DNA of 64,000 nucleotides, taken from positions 62,001 through 126,000 of the forward strand of contig JAHABX010000001.1 in assembly GCA_018376135.1 (NCBI GenBank). Direction: 5' to 3'. Every line of letters starts with the position of its first letter. Within the stretch, counting starts at the first letter, position 1. Positions 40,495 through 47,754 of the stretch are shown here, piece after piece. This stretch comes from Clostridiales bacterium. GTDB lineage: Bacteria; Bacillota; Clostridia; Lachnospirales; Lachnospiraceae. The notes beneath the pieces were generated by a model. The model saw nothing but the letters and a program-made list of their open reading frames with translations, made no database searches and had not been told where the DNA came from. The position numbers and the translations under genes were made by a program.

Positions 40495-42499
40495 TACATA
40501 TCTGGAACAGCTTTTTGAAGGACATATACATCCTGATGCCCTTCAGCATGCACTGGATATTCTGAAAACAGTCCCCCAGCTTCAGGAAGAGCTGGAAAAT
40601 CCGGCAGTTTCAAAGGAAACCAAAGAAACCATTATTCAGAAGATTTTTCCGATGAGTGCGAGAGCATTCCTTCTTACACTGGCAATTGACAGTGCTCTCG
40701 ATCTGCTGGAAGAGATCATAAAACAGTATATGGAAAAGCCCAGTGCCGAATACCTTCCGCTTGCCTGTGTGCTGGAATATGTAACCGCACCCACGAAGGA
40801 GCAGATGGAGGGGATCCGCCGGTTCCTGGAGCAGAAGCATCCGGGCAGACCGCTTACAATTACTGAAAAAGAAAATCCCGCCCTTGGAAGCGGCTTTATC
40901 CTGCGTGCGGGCACACAGGAGTATGACTGGAGTACAAAAGGACGCCGTCAGGTACTGGAAGAAAAGCTCAAATCGATCCATGTATCCGGCGGGGAATCTC
41001 TGCTGGCACAGAAAGGGATCATCAGTATCCTGAAGGGCAGCATGGATGAGGTGGATATTTCCAGTCAGGAGATCGGTGTCGTCAGCCGTGTGGGCGACGG
41101 AATTGCCTATATTGACGGCGTGGATCATGCCATGTACGGCGAGATCATCATCTTCGAGGATGGTCTGAAGGGTATGGTACAGGACATCCGTGAGGATGAG
41201 ATCGGCTGTATCCTTTTTGGAAAGGATACAGATATTACGGAAGGCAGCCGTGCGGTCCGTACCGGACGTATGGCAGGTATTCCCGCCGGAGACGCCTTTA
41301 TCGGCAGAGTCGTGGATGCTCTGGGTGCGCCTCTGGATGGAAAAGGACCTGTGGATGCCACAGACTACCGTCCGGTAGAATATGCAGCTCCCGGAATTGT
41401 GGACCGCCGTTCTGTAGATACGCCGCTGGAAACCGGTATTCTTGCCATTGACTCCATGTTTCCCATTGGCCGGGGACAAAGAGAGCTGATCATCGGAGAC
41501 CGGCAGACCGGAAAAACCTCCATTGCTACGGATACGATCCTGAATCAGAAGGGCAAAAATGTCATCTGTATCTATGTGGCGATCGGACAGAAGGCATCTA
41601 CCGTTTCCAAGCTGGTGCACACCTTTGAAAAATACGGCGCTATGGATTATACCATCGTGGTATCGGCAACGGCCAGTGATCCGGCACCGTTACAGTACAT
41701 CGCTCCTTATTCCGGAACCGCGCTTGCAGAGTTCTTCATGTATCGGGGACAGGATGTGCTGATCGTTTATGATGATCTGTCCAAGCATGCAGTGGCATAT
41801 CGTTCCCTGTCCCTCCTTCTGGAACGTTCTCCGGGACGTGAGGCATATCCGGGCGACGTGTTCTACCTGCATTCCCGTCTGCTGGAGCGGTCCAGCCATC
41901 TGAATGAGCGGCTTGGCGGAGGTTCGCTTACGGCGCTTCCGATCATCGAGACACAGGCAGGTGATGTATCCGCCTACATTCCGACCAATGTCATCTCCAT
42001 TACGGACGGGCAGATCTTCCTGGAAAGCGACCTGTTCTTCTCCGGTATGCGGCCTGCCGTCAATGTAGGACTTTCCGTATCCCGTGTGGGCGGAGCTGCG
42101 CAGACAAAGGCAATGAAAAAAGCTGCCGGAAGTATCCGTATCGATCTGGCACAGTACCGGGAGATGGAAGTATTTACTCAGTTCAGCTCCGACCTGGATG
42201 CAGTGACAAAGGAACAGCTTCTCTACGGAAAAGGTCTGATGGAGCTTTTGAAGCAGCCGCTGTGTGAACCGCTGTCTTTGCAGGAGAAAGTGATTACACT
42301 CTGTGCTGCCACTCATAAGCTGCTCCTGGATGTTCCTGTCAGGGAAATGAAAAGCTTCCAGAAGGATATGCTTGCATATCTGGCAGAAAAGCACCCGGAG
42401 CTGGGAGATGCCATCGAACAGGAGCAGGTACTCAGTGACAGCCTGACGGAAAAAATCATCGCTGCAGTAAAGGAATATAAAAGTCAGGTGGTGAGATAG
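40481..42499 (+). CDS. atpA: ATP synthase F1 delta-alpha fusion protein
   Basis: One open frame of 672 residues with two subunits that are normally separate. Residues 1 to about 170 are a full delta subunit (NTYLEQLFEG..., VLEYVTAPTKEQMEGIRRFLEQK, NPALGSGFILRAGTQEYDWSTKGRR). From about residue 185 comes alpha: EIGVVSRVGDGIAYIDGV, the Walker A GDRQTGKTS (about 340-348), and SVSRVGGAAQTKAMKK. The N-terminal helix of alpha, which binds delta, is reduced to the linker. ATG 40481 follows AGGTGAG by 7 nt. An internal ATG at 41042 has only AAGGGC upstream, so separate alpha is possible but not favoured. Confidence 0.93.
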   Translation: MQNINTYLEQLFEGHIHPDALQHALDILKTVPQLQEELENPAVSKETKETIIQKIFPMSARAFLLTLAIDSALDLLEEIIKQYMEKPSAEYLPLACVLEYVTAPTKEQMEGIRRFLEQKHPGRPLTITEKENPALGSGFILRAGTQEYDWSTKGRRQVLEEKLKSIHVSGGESLLAQKGIISILKGSMDEVDISSQEIGVVSRVGDGIAYIDGVDHAMYGEIIIFEDGLKGMVQDIREDEIGCILFGKDTDITEGSRAVRTGRMAGIPAGDAFIGRVVDALGAPLDGKGPVDATDYRPVEYAAPGIVDRRSVDTPLETGILAIDSMFPIGRGQRELIIGDRQTGKTSIATDTILNQKGKNVICIYVAIGQKASTVSKLVHTFEKYGAMDYTIVVSATASDPAPLQYIAPYSGTALAEFFMYRGQDVLIVYDDLSKHAVAYRSLSLLLERSPGREAYPGDVFYLHSRLLERSSHLNERLGGGSLTALPIIETQAGDVSAYIPTNVISITDGQIFLESDLFFSGMRPAVNVGLSVSRVGGAAQTKAMKKAAGSIRIDLAQYREMEVFTQFSSDLDAVTKEQLLYGKGLMELLKQPLCEPLSLQEKVITLCAATHKLLLDVPVREMKSFQKDMLAYLAEKHPELGDAIEQEQVLSDSLTEKIIAAVKEYKSQVVR

Positions 42500-42500
42500 C

Positions 42501-43403
42501 ATGGCTGGTTTACGAGAGATCCAGAGCCGTATCAAAAGCATACAGGATACAAGAAAGATCACCAATGCCATGTACATGATCTCTTCTACAAAGATGAAGA
42601 AGGCAAAGCAGGAGCTGGAGGATACCGAACCGTATTTCTATACGCTTCAGGCAACGGTAGACCGTATTCTGCGGCATCTGCCGGAGATGGAACATATCTA
42701 TTTTGAAAGTCCGGAGACAGGACGAAGAAAAACAGGGCTTCTGGTCATCACCGGAGACAAGGGGCTTGCAGGCGCATATAACCATAATGTGCTGAAGCTC
42801 GCCCAGCAGTTTCTGGATGATACAGACAGCGACGTGGAGCTGTTCGTGGTAGGCGAACTGGGAAGACAGTATTTTGCAGGACGGCATATTGCTCTGGAAG
42901 AAAATTTTCAGTACACTGCCCAGAATCCCTCCTTCAGCCGTGCACGCTGGATCACAGCCGTGCTGCTGGACCACTATGGCAGGGGAGATTTAAATGAGCT
43001 CCATGTGATCTATACACGTATGGAGAACAGTATGCAGAGTGTGGCGGAAGACAAGATGATATTACCGCTGAAGCGTCCGTCTCATGTGAACATCCCCATG
43101 GATGTATATCAGGAGGAGTTCGTTCTGCTTCCGTCCGCGGAAGAGGCTGTCGATACCATCGTTCCCAACTATCTTGCCGGATTTGTCTACGGAGCTTTGG
43201 TTGAATCCTTCTGCAGTGAGCAGAATGCCCGTATGATGGCGATGGAAGCAGCTACCAACAATGCAGATGAGCTTCTGCATGATCTGCAGATCATGTACAA
43301 CCGTGCAAGGCAGGCAGCGATCACCCAGGAGATTACCGAGGTATGCAGCGGAGCCAGAGCACAGAAGAAGAAACAAAAAAGAAAAAAGGAGATGCATGTG
43401 TGA
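42501..43403 (+). CDS. atpG: ATP synthase F1 subunit gamma
   Basis: The central rotor shaft, 300 residues. N-terminal helix MAGLREIQSRIKSIQDTRKITNAMYMISSTKMKKA, Rossmann core LLVITGDKGLAGAYNHNV, and C-terminal helix ARMMAMEAATNNADELLHDLQIMYNRARQAAITQEITEV. A basic tail QKKKQKRKKE follows. TGATG overlap with atpD. Confidence 0.96.
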   Translation: MAGLREIQSRIKSIQDTRKITNAMYMISSTKMKKAKQELEDTEPYFYTLQATVDRILRHLPEMEHIYFESPETGRRKTGLLVITGDKGLAGAYNHNVLKLAQQFLDDTDSDVELFVVGELGRQYFAGRHIALEENFQYTAQNPSFSRARWITAVLLDHYGRGDLNELHVIYTRMENSMQSVAEDKMILPLKRPSHVNIPMDVYQEEFVLLPSAEEAVDTIVPNYLAGFVYGALVESFCSEQNARMMAMEAATNNADELLHDLQIMYNRARQAAITQEITEVCSGARAQKKKQKRKKEMHV

Positions 43404-44800
43404 TGGAAAAAGGTAAGATCATACAGGTTTCAGGTCCTGTTGTGGACGTATTGTTTGAACAGGGCAGTCTCCCTCATATAAAGGATGCGTTGACCGTTGA
43501 CAATCACGGAAAAGAATGTGTCATGGAAGTAGCAAAGCATCTGGGCGATAATGTGGTGCGCTGTATCATGTTGTCTGCCAGTGAAGGACTTTGTCGTGAT
43601 ATGGAGATCACCCAGACAGGAAACGGTATCTCTGTTCCCGTAGGTGAGAAGACTCTGGGACGACTTTTCAATGTACTGGGACAGCCCATTGACGGCGAGG
43701 GAGAATTAACAGATACAGAAAAATGGTGTATCCATCAGGATCCGCCTGCGTTTGAAGATCAGAGCCCTGTGGTGGAGATCCTTGAAACCGGTATCAAGGT
43801 CATCGACCTTCTGGCTCCTTATGCCAAAGGCGGAAAGATCGGTCTCTTCGGAGGCGCCGGTGTGGGAAAGACTGTCCTGATCCAGGAACTGATCCGGAAT
43901 ATTGCAACAGAGCACGGCGGATATTCCATCTTCACCGGTGTGGGAGAGCGTTCCCGTGAAGGAAATGACCTTTGGAGCGAGATGAAGGAGTCCGGTGTAC
44001 TGGAGAAAACGGCGCTGGTATTCGGACAGATGAATGAGCCGCCGGGAGCCCGTATGCGTGTGGCAGAGACCGGACTTACCATGGCGGAATATTTCCGTGA
44101 TAAAATGAATCAGAATGTATTATTATTTATCGATAATATTTTCCGTTTTGTACAGGCAGGTTCCGAGGTATCCGCACTGCTGGGACGTATGCCCTCAGCC
44201 GTGGGCTACCAGCCGACGCTTGCCACCGAGATGGGCGAGCTTCAGGAGCGTATTGCTTCCACAAAGAACGGCTCCGTCACTTCGGTACAGGCAGTCTATG
44301 TGCCTGCAGATGACCTGACAGATCCTGCCCCTGCAACGACCTTTGCACATCTGGATGCTACCACTGTACTTTCCCGTAAGATCGTGGAGCAGGGAATCTA
44401 TCCGGCAGTGGACCCGTTGGAATCCACTTCCCGTATCCTGGAGGCAGAGGTGGTCGGTGAGGAGCATTATACAACAGCAAGAAAGGTACAGGAGATGCTG
44501 CAGAAGTATAAGGAGCTGCAGGATATCATTGCCATTCTTGGTATGGAGGAGTTGTCTGACGAAGATAAGCTGACCGTCAGCCGCGCCAGAAAGATCCAGA
44601 GGTTTTTATCCCAGCCCTTCCACGTGGCAGAGAATTTCACCGGAGTTCCCGGCAAATATGTTCCTTTAAAAGATACGATCCGTGGATTTCAGGCAATCAT
44701 AAACGGAGATATGGATGCATATCCGGAGGCCGCATTCTTCAATGTAGGCACGATTGAGGAAGTCGTGGAGAAGGCAGAGAAGATGATGGCATCTGTATAG
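43403..44800 (+). CDS. atpD: ATP synthase F1 subunit beta
   Basis: The catalytic subunit, 465 residues. It has Walker A GGAGVGKTVLIQEL, GVGERSREGNDLW with the catalytic Glu, and VLLFIDNIFRF (Walker B). DELSDEEK is seen as EELSDEDKL. ATG 43403 overlaps the gamma stop and gives the standard N-terminus MEKGKIIQVSGPVVDV; a longer frame from 43343 is inside atpG. Confidence 0.97.
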   Translation: MEKGKIIQVSGPVVDVLFEQGSLPHIKDALTVDNHGKECVMEVAKHLGDNVVRCIMLSASEGLCRDMEITQTGNGISVPVGEKTLGRLFNVLGQPIDGEGELTDTEKWCIHQDPPAFEDQSPVVEILETGIKVIDLLAPYAKGGKIGLFGGAGVGKTVLIQELIRNIATEHGGYSIFTGVGERSREGNDLWSEMKESGVLEKTALVFGQMNEPPGARMRVAETGLTMAEYFRDKMNQNVLLFIDNIFRFVQAGSEVSALLGRMPSAVGYQPTLATEMGELQERIASTKNGSVTSVQAVYVPADDLTDPAPATTFAHLDATTVLSRKIVEQGIYPAVDPLESTSRILEAEVVGEEHYTTARKVQEMLQKYKELQDIIAILGMEELSDEDKLTVSRARKIQRFLSQPFHVAENFTGVPGKYVPLKDTIRGFQAIINGDMDAYPEAAFFNVGTIEEVVEKAEKMMASV

Positions 44801-44812
44801 AAGGGAAAAGCA

Positions 44813-45226
44813 ATGGCAACATTTTATTTGAAAATCATATCCAGTGACCGGATCTTCTACAAAGGACCCTGCCATTGTCTGATCATTCCGGCTCTGGATG
44901 GTGAGAAGGCGGTTATGGCTCATCATGAAGAAATGATCATCGCCATTCAGTCCGGAGAAATGCGGATGCAGATCGAAGAAAACGGGGAATGGACCTGTGC
45001 GGTTCTGGGACAGGGCTTCTGTCAGATTGCAAATAACCGCGCAACACTTCTGGCAGACACGGTGGAGCTTCCGGAGGAAGTGGATGCCAACCGTGCCAGA
45101 GAAGCATACGAAAGAGCCCAGGAGCGCCTCCGGCAGAAACGGAGCATCGAGGAATATCATCTGACACAGGCAGCTATGGCGAGAGCGCTGGTCCGACTGA
45201 AGGAAACAGAAAAATTCGTAAGATAG
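44813..45226 (+). CDS. atpC: ATP synthase F1 subunit epsilon
   Basis: A 137-residue regulatory rotor subunit with an N-terminal beta sandwich (FYLKIISSDRIFYKGPCHCL, HHEEMIIAIQSG) and a C-terminal helix pair (VDANRAREAYERAQERL). It closes the atp operon 12 bp after atpD; the next gene follows by 6 bp. Confidence 0.93.
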   Translation: MATFYLKIISSDRIFYKGPCHCLIIPALDGEKAVMAHHEEMIIAIQSGEMRMQIEENGEWTCAVLGQGFCQIANNRATLLADTVELPEEVDANRAREAYERAQERLRQKRSIEEYHLTQAAMARALVRLKETEKFVR

Positions 45227-45232
45227 GTTTGC

Positions 45233-45808
45233 ATGAATAATAAAGAATTCACATGGCACGGTTTTACTGTGCAGATAACGAAGAAAAATGTAAAACGTGT
45301 AAATATGAGAATCAAACCAGCCAAACCGGGGCTGATCCAGATGTCGATCCCATGGTCTGTGAGCTATGACCGTGCGGTGCAGATACTGGAGCAGCCCCGT
45401 ATTCTGCGTTGGGCGGATTCTTATCGGAAGCGCCTGGAGGAGCACCCCGTAACACCGTCTGTTACAGGTACTGGGGAGCATATGCAGTCTGCGCCCCGGT
45501 ATCGGGAAAGACTGACGGATCTGCTGCCGGCGCTCTTTTCCAAATGGGAGCCTCTGCTGGGTGTAAAATGCGGACGTGTCACCATCCGGGATACGAGAAG
45601 TCAGTGGGGAAGTTGTAATACAAGAAACGGAAATATCTCCATCAGCCTCTGGCTGGGTGCCTTTCCGGAAGAATGCATTGAATATGTGGTGGTGCACGAG
45701 CTGACACATCTTCTGGAGCCTGGTCATAATGATCGTTTTTACAGCATCCTGGATCAGCATTATCCATCCTGGCGGCAGTGCCGGAAGCAGCTAAAGCAAA
45801 CGCATTGA
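45233..45808 (+). CDS. YgjP-like (DUF45) metallopeptidase
   Basis: A 191-residue protein of the M48-like YgjP/WLM group. Zinc-site motif HELTHLLEPGHNDRF near residue 152, preceded by the RDTRSQWGSCNTRNGNISISLWL signature. Substrate and role are unknown. It follows atpC after 6 bp, so it probably reads from the atp transcript. Confidence 0.88.
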   Translation: MNNKEFTWHGFTVQITKKNVKRVNMRIKPAKPGLIQMSIPWSVSYDRAVQILEQPRILRWADSYRKRLEEHPVTPSVTGTGEHMQSAPRYRERLTDLLPALFSKWEPLLGVKCGRVTIRDTRSQWGSCNTRNGNISISLWLGAFPEECIEYVVVHELTHLLEPGHNDRFYSILDQHYPSWRQCRKQLKQTH

Positions 45809-45809
45809 C

Positions 45810-45833
45810 GGGACAAATTGTCTGTTTTGACCA
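45810..45833. promoter_or_regulatory. Candidate TetR-regulator operator A
   Basis: GGGACA (45810-45815), 12 bp, TGACCA (45828-45833). It has the same half-site and spacing as the better site at 47608 (GGGACA-N12-TGTCCC) with one mismatch in the core. The TTGACC -35 candidate at 45827 overlaps it, 67 nt before the next start. Confidence 0.45.
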
Positions 45834-45899
45834 TTTCCCATTCGGTCTGCCTGTATTAAGATGATAGAAACAGGGCAAAAGCAGAAGAGGGGGACAATC

Positions 45900-46916
45900 A
45901 TGAACCAGAATACCATGGCGCGTACCATTATCGAGACCTTCATCAATAAATTTTTCCGGGATATGGAGACCGATCCGGACCGGAGCATCCGCAACATGAT
46001 CGATATCGGCATTAATTTTGCAAAAGGCAGATTTCAAAAGGAGTTTTTTGAAGCACTGCAGGAAATGCTGCAGAATGAGCAGAGTGCCTATTATGATCTG
46101 GTTAAAAATCTGGTACAGTACACCAGCCACAAAAGACTTCGGACCTTTGGCATGAATCTGGGTTTTCAGGCATGCACACTGGGAGCGAACACCATTCGTG
46201 AGAATGAGGAAAAATGGAATTTCAATATCCCGTGGGCATATTATCTGACCTTGGGTTCTGCGGGACTGCCCGGTCCGTATGTGGAACAGATCATCTCCCA
46301 GGGAAAAGGGCTTGGAACTTATGTTTATCTGCTTGCCGGAACCGGTGAGATCACAGAGGAGCATACTGCTCTGCTGAAAAATCACCCTGACTGTGCCTTT
46401 GTTCTTCTCGTATCTCCGGCAGAAATATTAAGTGATCTTCCGGATTTTCTGGAGGAGATACCCAACTGTCTGATCCTTCTGGAGAACAGCTCAAATCTGC
46501 TGGCTGAAGCAGCGGATGCGTTACGGGAACAGGGTTTCCTCTACGGTGTCTATGAAACCTTCTCTGCAAAGACCCAGGAGAAGCTTTGGAATACCGGGCA
46601 CCTGGAGCAGATCTGTGAGGTGAAAGCCCCGCTGTATGTACTGATGCCCCGTCAGCGTTTTTCCTTCGAGGAAAATGAAGCCCTCCGTGAGTGGACTGCC
46701 GAGATCCGCGGGCGGCAGGAGTACCCGTTCATCGTGTTCGATTTTATCTCCGATGTGCAGACCATTGACCGGATCATTTCCAATGACTCCTGTGCAGTAG
46801 CCTTTGACTCTGACGGCTGCGTATACACAGACACCGGTAAATGGCAGGGAACCTCCTATAATATCAGAGAAAAATCCTTATTTGAAATACTGGAAAAGGT
46901 AACGAAAAAAAGATAG
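45900..46916 (+). CDS. Radical-SAM-derived protein lacking the Fe-S cysteine motif
   Basis: A 338-residue protein. Segments align by eye with a common clostridial radical SAM/SPASM family: FNIPWAYYLTLGSAG (residues 108-122) where that family has NIPWAILxDPTSACNLxCxGCW; then IISQGKGLGTYVYLLAGTGE, and NIREKSLFEILE near the end. The CxxxCxxC loop is missing altogether, and the auxiliary cysteines are reduced to SCAVAFDSDGC. It cannot hold the standard cluster, so it is probably a non-enzymatic or altered-function relative. It sits convergent with a TetR gene and shares an operator-like sequence with it. Confidence 0.7.
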   Translation: MNQNTMARTIIETFINKFFRDMETDPDRSIRNMIDIGINFAKGRFQKEFFEALQEMLQNEQSAYYDLVKNLVQYTSHKRLRTFGMNLGFQACTLGANTIRENEEKWNFNIPWAYYLTLGSAGLPGPYVEQIISQGKGLGTYVYLLAGTGEITEEHTALLKNHPDCAFVLLVSPAEILSDLPDFLEEIPNCLILLENSSNLLAEAADALREQGFLYGVYETFSAKTQEKLWNTGHLEQICEVKAPLYVLMPRQRFSFEENEALREWTAEIRGRQEYPFIVFDFISDVQTIDRIISNDSCAVAFDSDGCVYTDTGKWQGTSYNIREKSLFEILEKVTKKR

Positions 46917-46917
46917 G

Positions 46918-46963
46918 AAAAAGGGATACGAAAGCGTCTGAGGCTTATTCGTATCCCTTTTTT
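46918..46963. terminator. Bidirectional terminator between the pseudo-radical-SAM gene and tetR
   Basis: A perfect 15-bp stem, 46918-46932 and 46948-46962 (core AAGGGATACGAA/TTCGTATCCCTT), flanked by A-runs on one side and T-runs on the other. It serves both convergent genes; the tetR stop codon lies in it. Confidence 0.85.
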
Positions 46964-47513
46964 ACAGACAGGAACCTGCATTACCGGACACATTACGAAT
47001 ACAGATCTCCGAACAGGATCGAAGCTGCTGAACATATATGGTCGGCTCAATACAGTTCTTTGTGGAAAGCCAGCGGATGATCGAGATAATATATGCATCC
47101 GATATAAAGGTGATAAAGAACTCCGGCGGATTCTCCGAGTGGAACATCTCTGCAGAATACTGGAGAAGGATGGGTTCCAGCATCTCCCGGAAATAGTCCC
47201 GGAAAGAGTTCTGCCCGCTGATCTCGAATGCCTTCCGATAGAAGGAATGATTGGCATAAAAATAATCACAGATCCCCTGCATAAAATCCCAGCCGTTTTC
47301 AAATGGATGAGAGCATGCCGTCTCAAAAAATTCTGTATAAAAGATCCAGTTCACCAGATCATATTTATCCTTAAAATGATAATAAAAGCTTTTGCGGTTC
47401 ATACCACATGCCTCACAGATATCACTGACGCTGATCTTGGAAAAGGGCATGGTGCACAGCAGATTCTTCATAACCTCCGCAAGCGCTTTTTTTGTAATAT
47501 TGGAATCAGCCAA
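46962..47513 (-). CDS. TetR-family regulator, DhaS-like
   Basis: A 183-residue regulator with an N-terminal HTH (ALAEVMKNLLCTMPFSKISVSDICEACGMNRKSFYYHFKDKYDLVNWIF) of the TetR type most like the DhaS/TetR_C_7 group, and a ligand-binding helical C-terminal domain. Translation begins at TTG 47513, with GGAGG 9 nt upstream. It is divergent from the P-type ATPase with the operator-like palindrome in between, and convergent with the pseudo-radical-SAM gene. The ligand is unknown. Confidence 0.87.
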   Translation of the reverse strand: MADSNITKKALAEVMKNLLCTMPFSKISVSDICEACGMNRKSFYYHFKDKYDLVNWIFYTEFFETACSHPFENGWDFMQGICDYFYANHSFYRKAFEISGQNSFRDYFREMLEPILLQYSAEMFHSENPPEFFITFISDAYIISIIRWLSTKNCIEPTIYVQQLRSCSEICIRNVSGNAGSCL

Positions 47514-47539
47514 GAGTTATTTCCTCCGTATATAAATTA

Positions 47540-47568
47540 GTTTAAGTATACCAAAACCTGTCTGGAAC
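47540..47568 (-). promoter_or_regulatory. Sigma-A promoter of tetR
   Basis: On the minus strand TTGCAG, a 17-bp spacer and TATACT, in the region around 47540-47570, about 30 nt before the TTG start. The hexamers are good matches; the end coordinates are approximate. Confidence 0.6.
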
Positions 47569-47606
47569 TGCAATGCAGAGAAAATAAAAAAACAGTTTCT
47601 GAACAA

Positions 47607-47632
47607 TGGGACAGTTTTTAAATAGTGTCCCA
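47607..47632. promoter_or_regulatory. TetR-type operator B
   Basis: TGGGACA (47607-47613), 12 bp, TGTCCCA (47626-47632): a perfect 7-bp dyad over 26 bp. From memory, Lactococcus DhaS binds GGACACAT-N6-ATTTGTCC, which also is GGACA-N12-TGTCC. It lies between divergent tetR and the P-type ATPase. Confidence 0.65.
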
Positions 47633-47754
47633 AAATGTAACGCCATGAAAAAGTGGGTAAAAAAAGGACGGATTTGAATTTTTGTCTGATGAGATTCCGG
47701 ATCTCTTCCTATATAATGCAGAAAGCAGAAAAAATACAGGTAGAGGAGGATATT

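Noticed and set aside
41042..42499. Separate alpha subunit gene starting at 41042
   Set aside because: The frame has no stop from delta to alpha and the ribosome site is poor; separate alpha remains possible but is not the primary call.
47653..47754. Longer N-terminus for the P-type ATPase
   Set aside because: The upstream ATG has no ribosome site, the extra residues are not family-like, and GAGGAGG sits right before ATG 47755.
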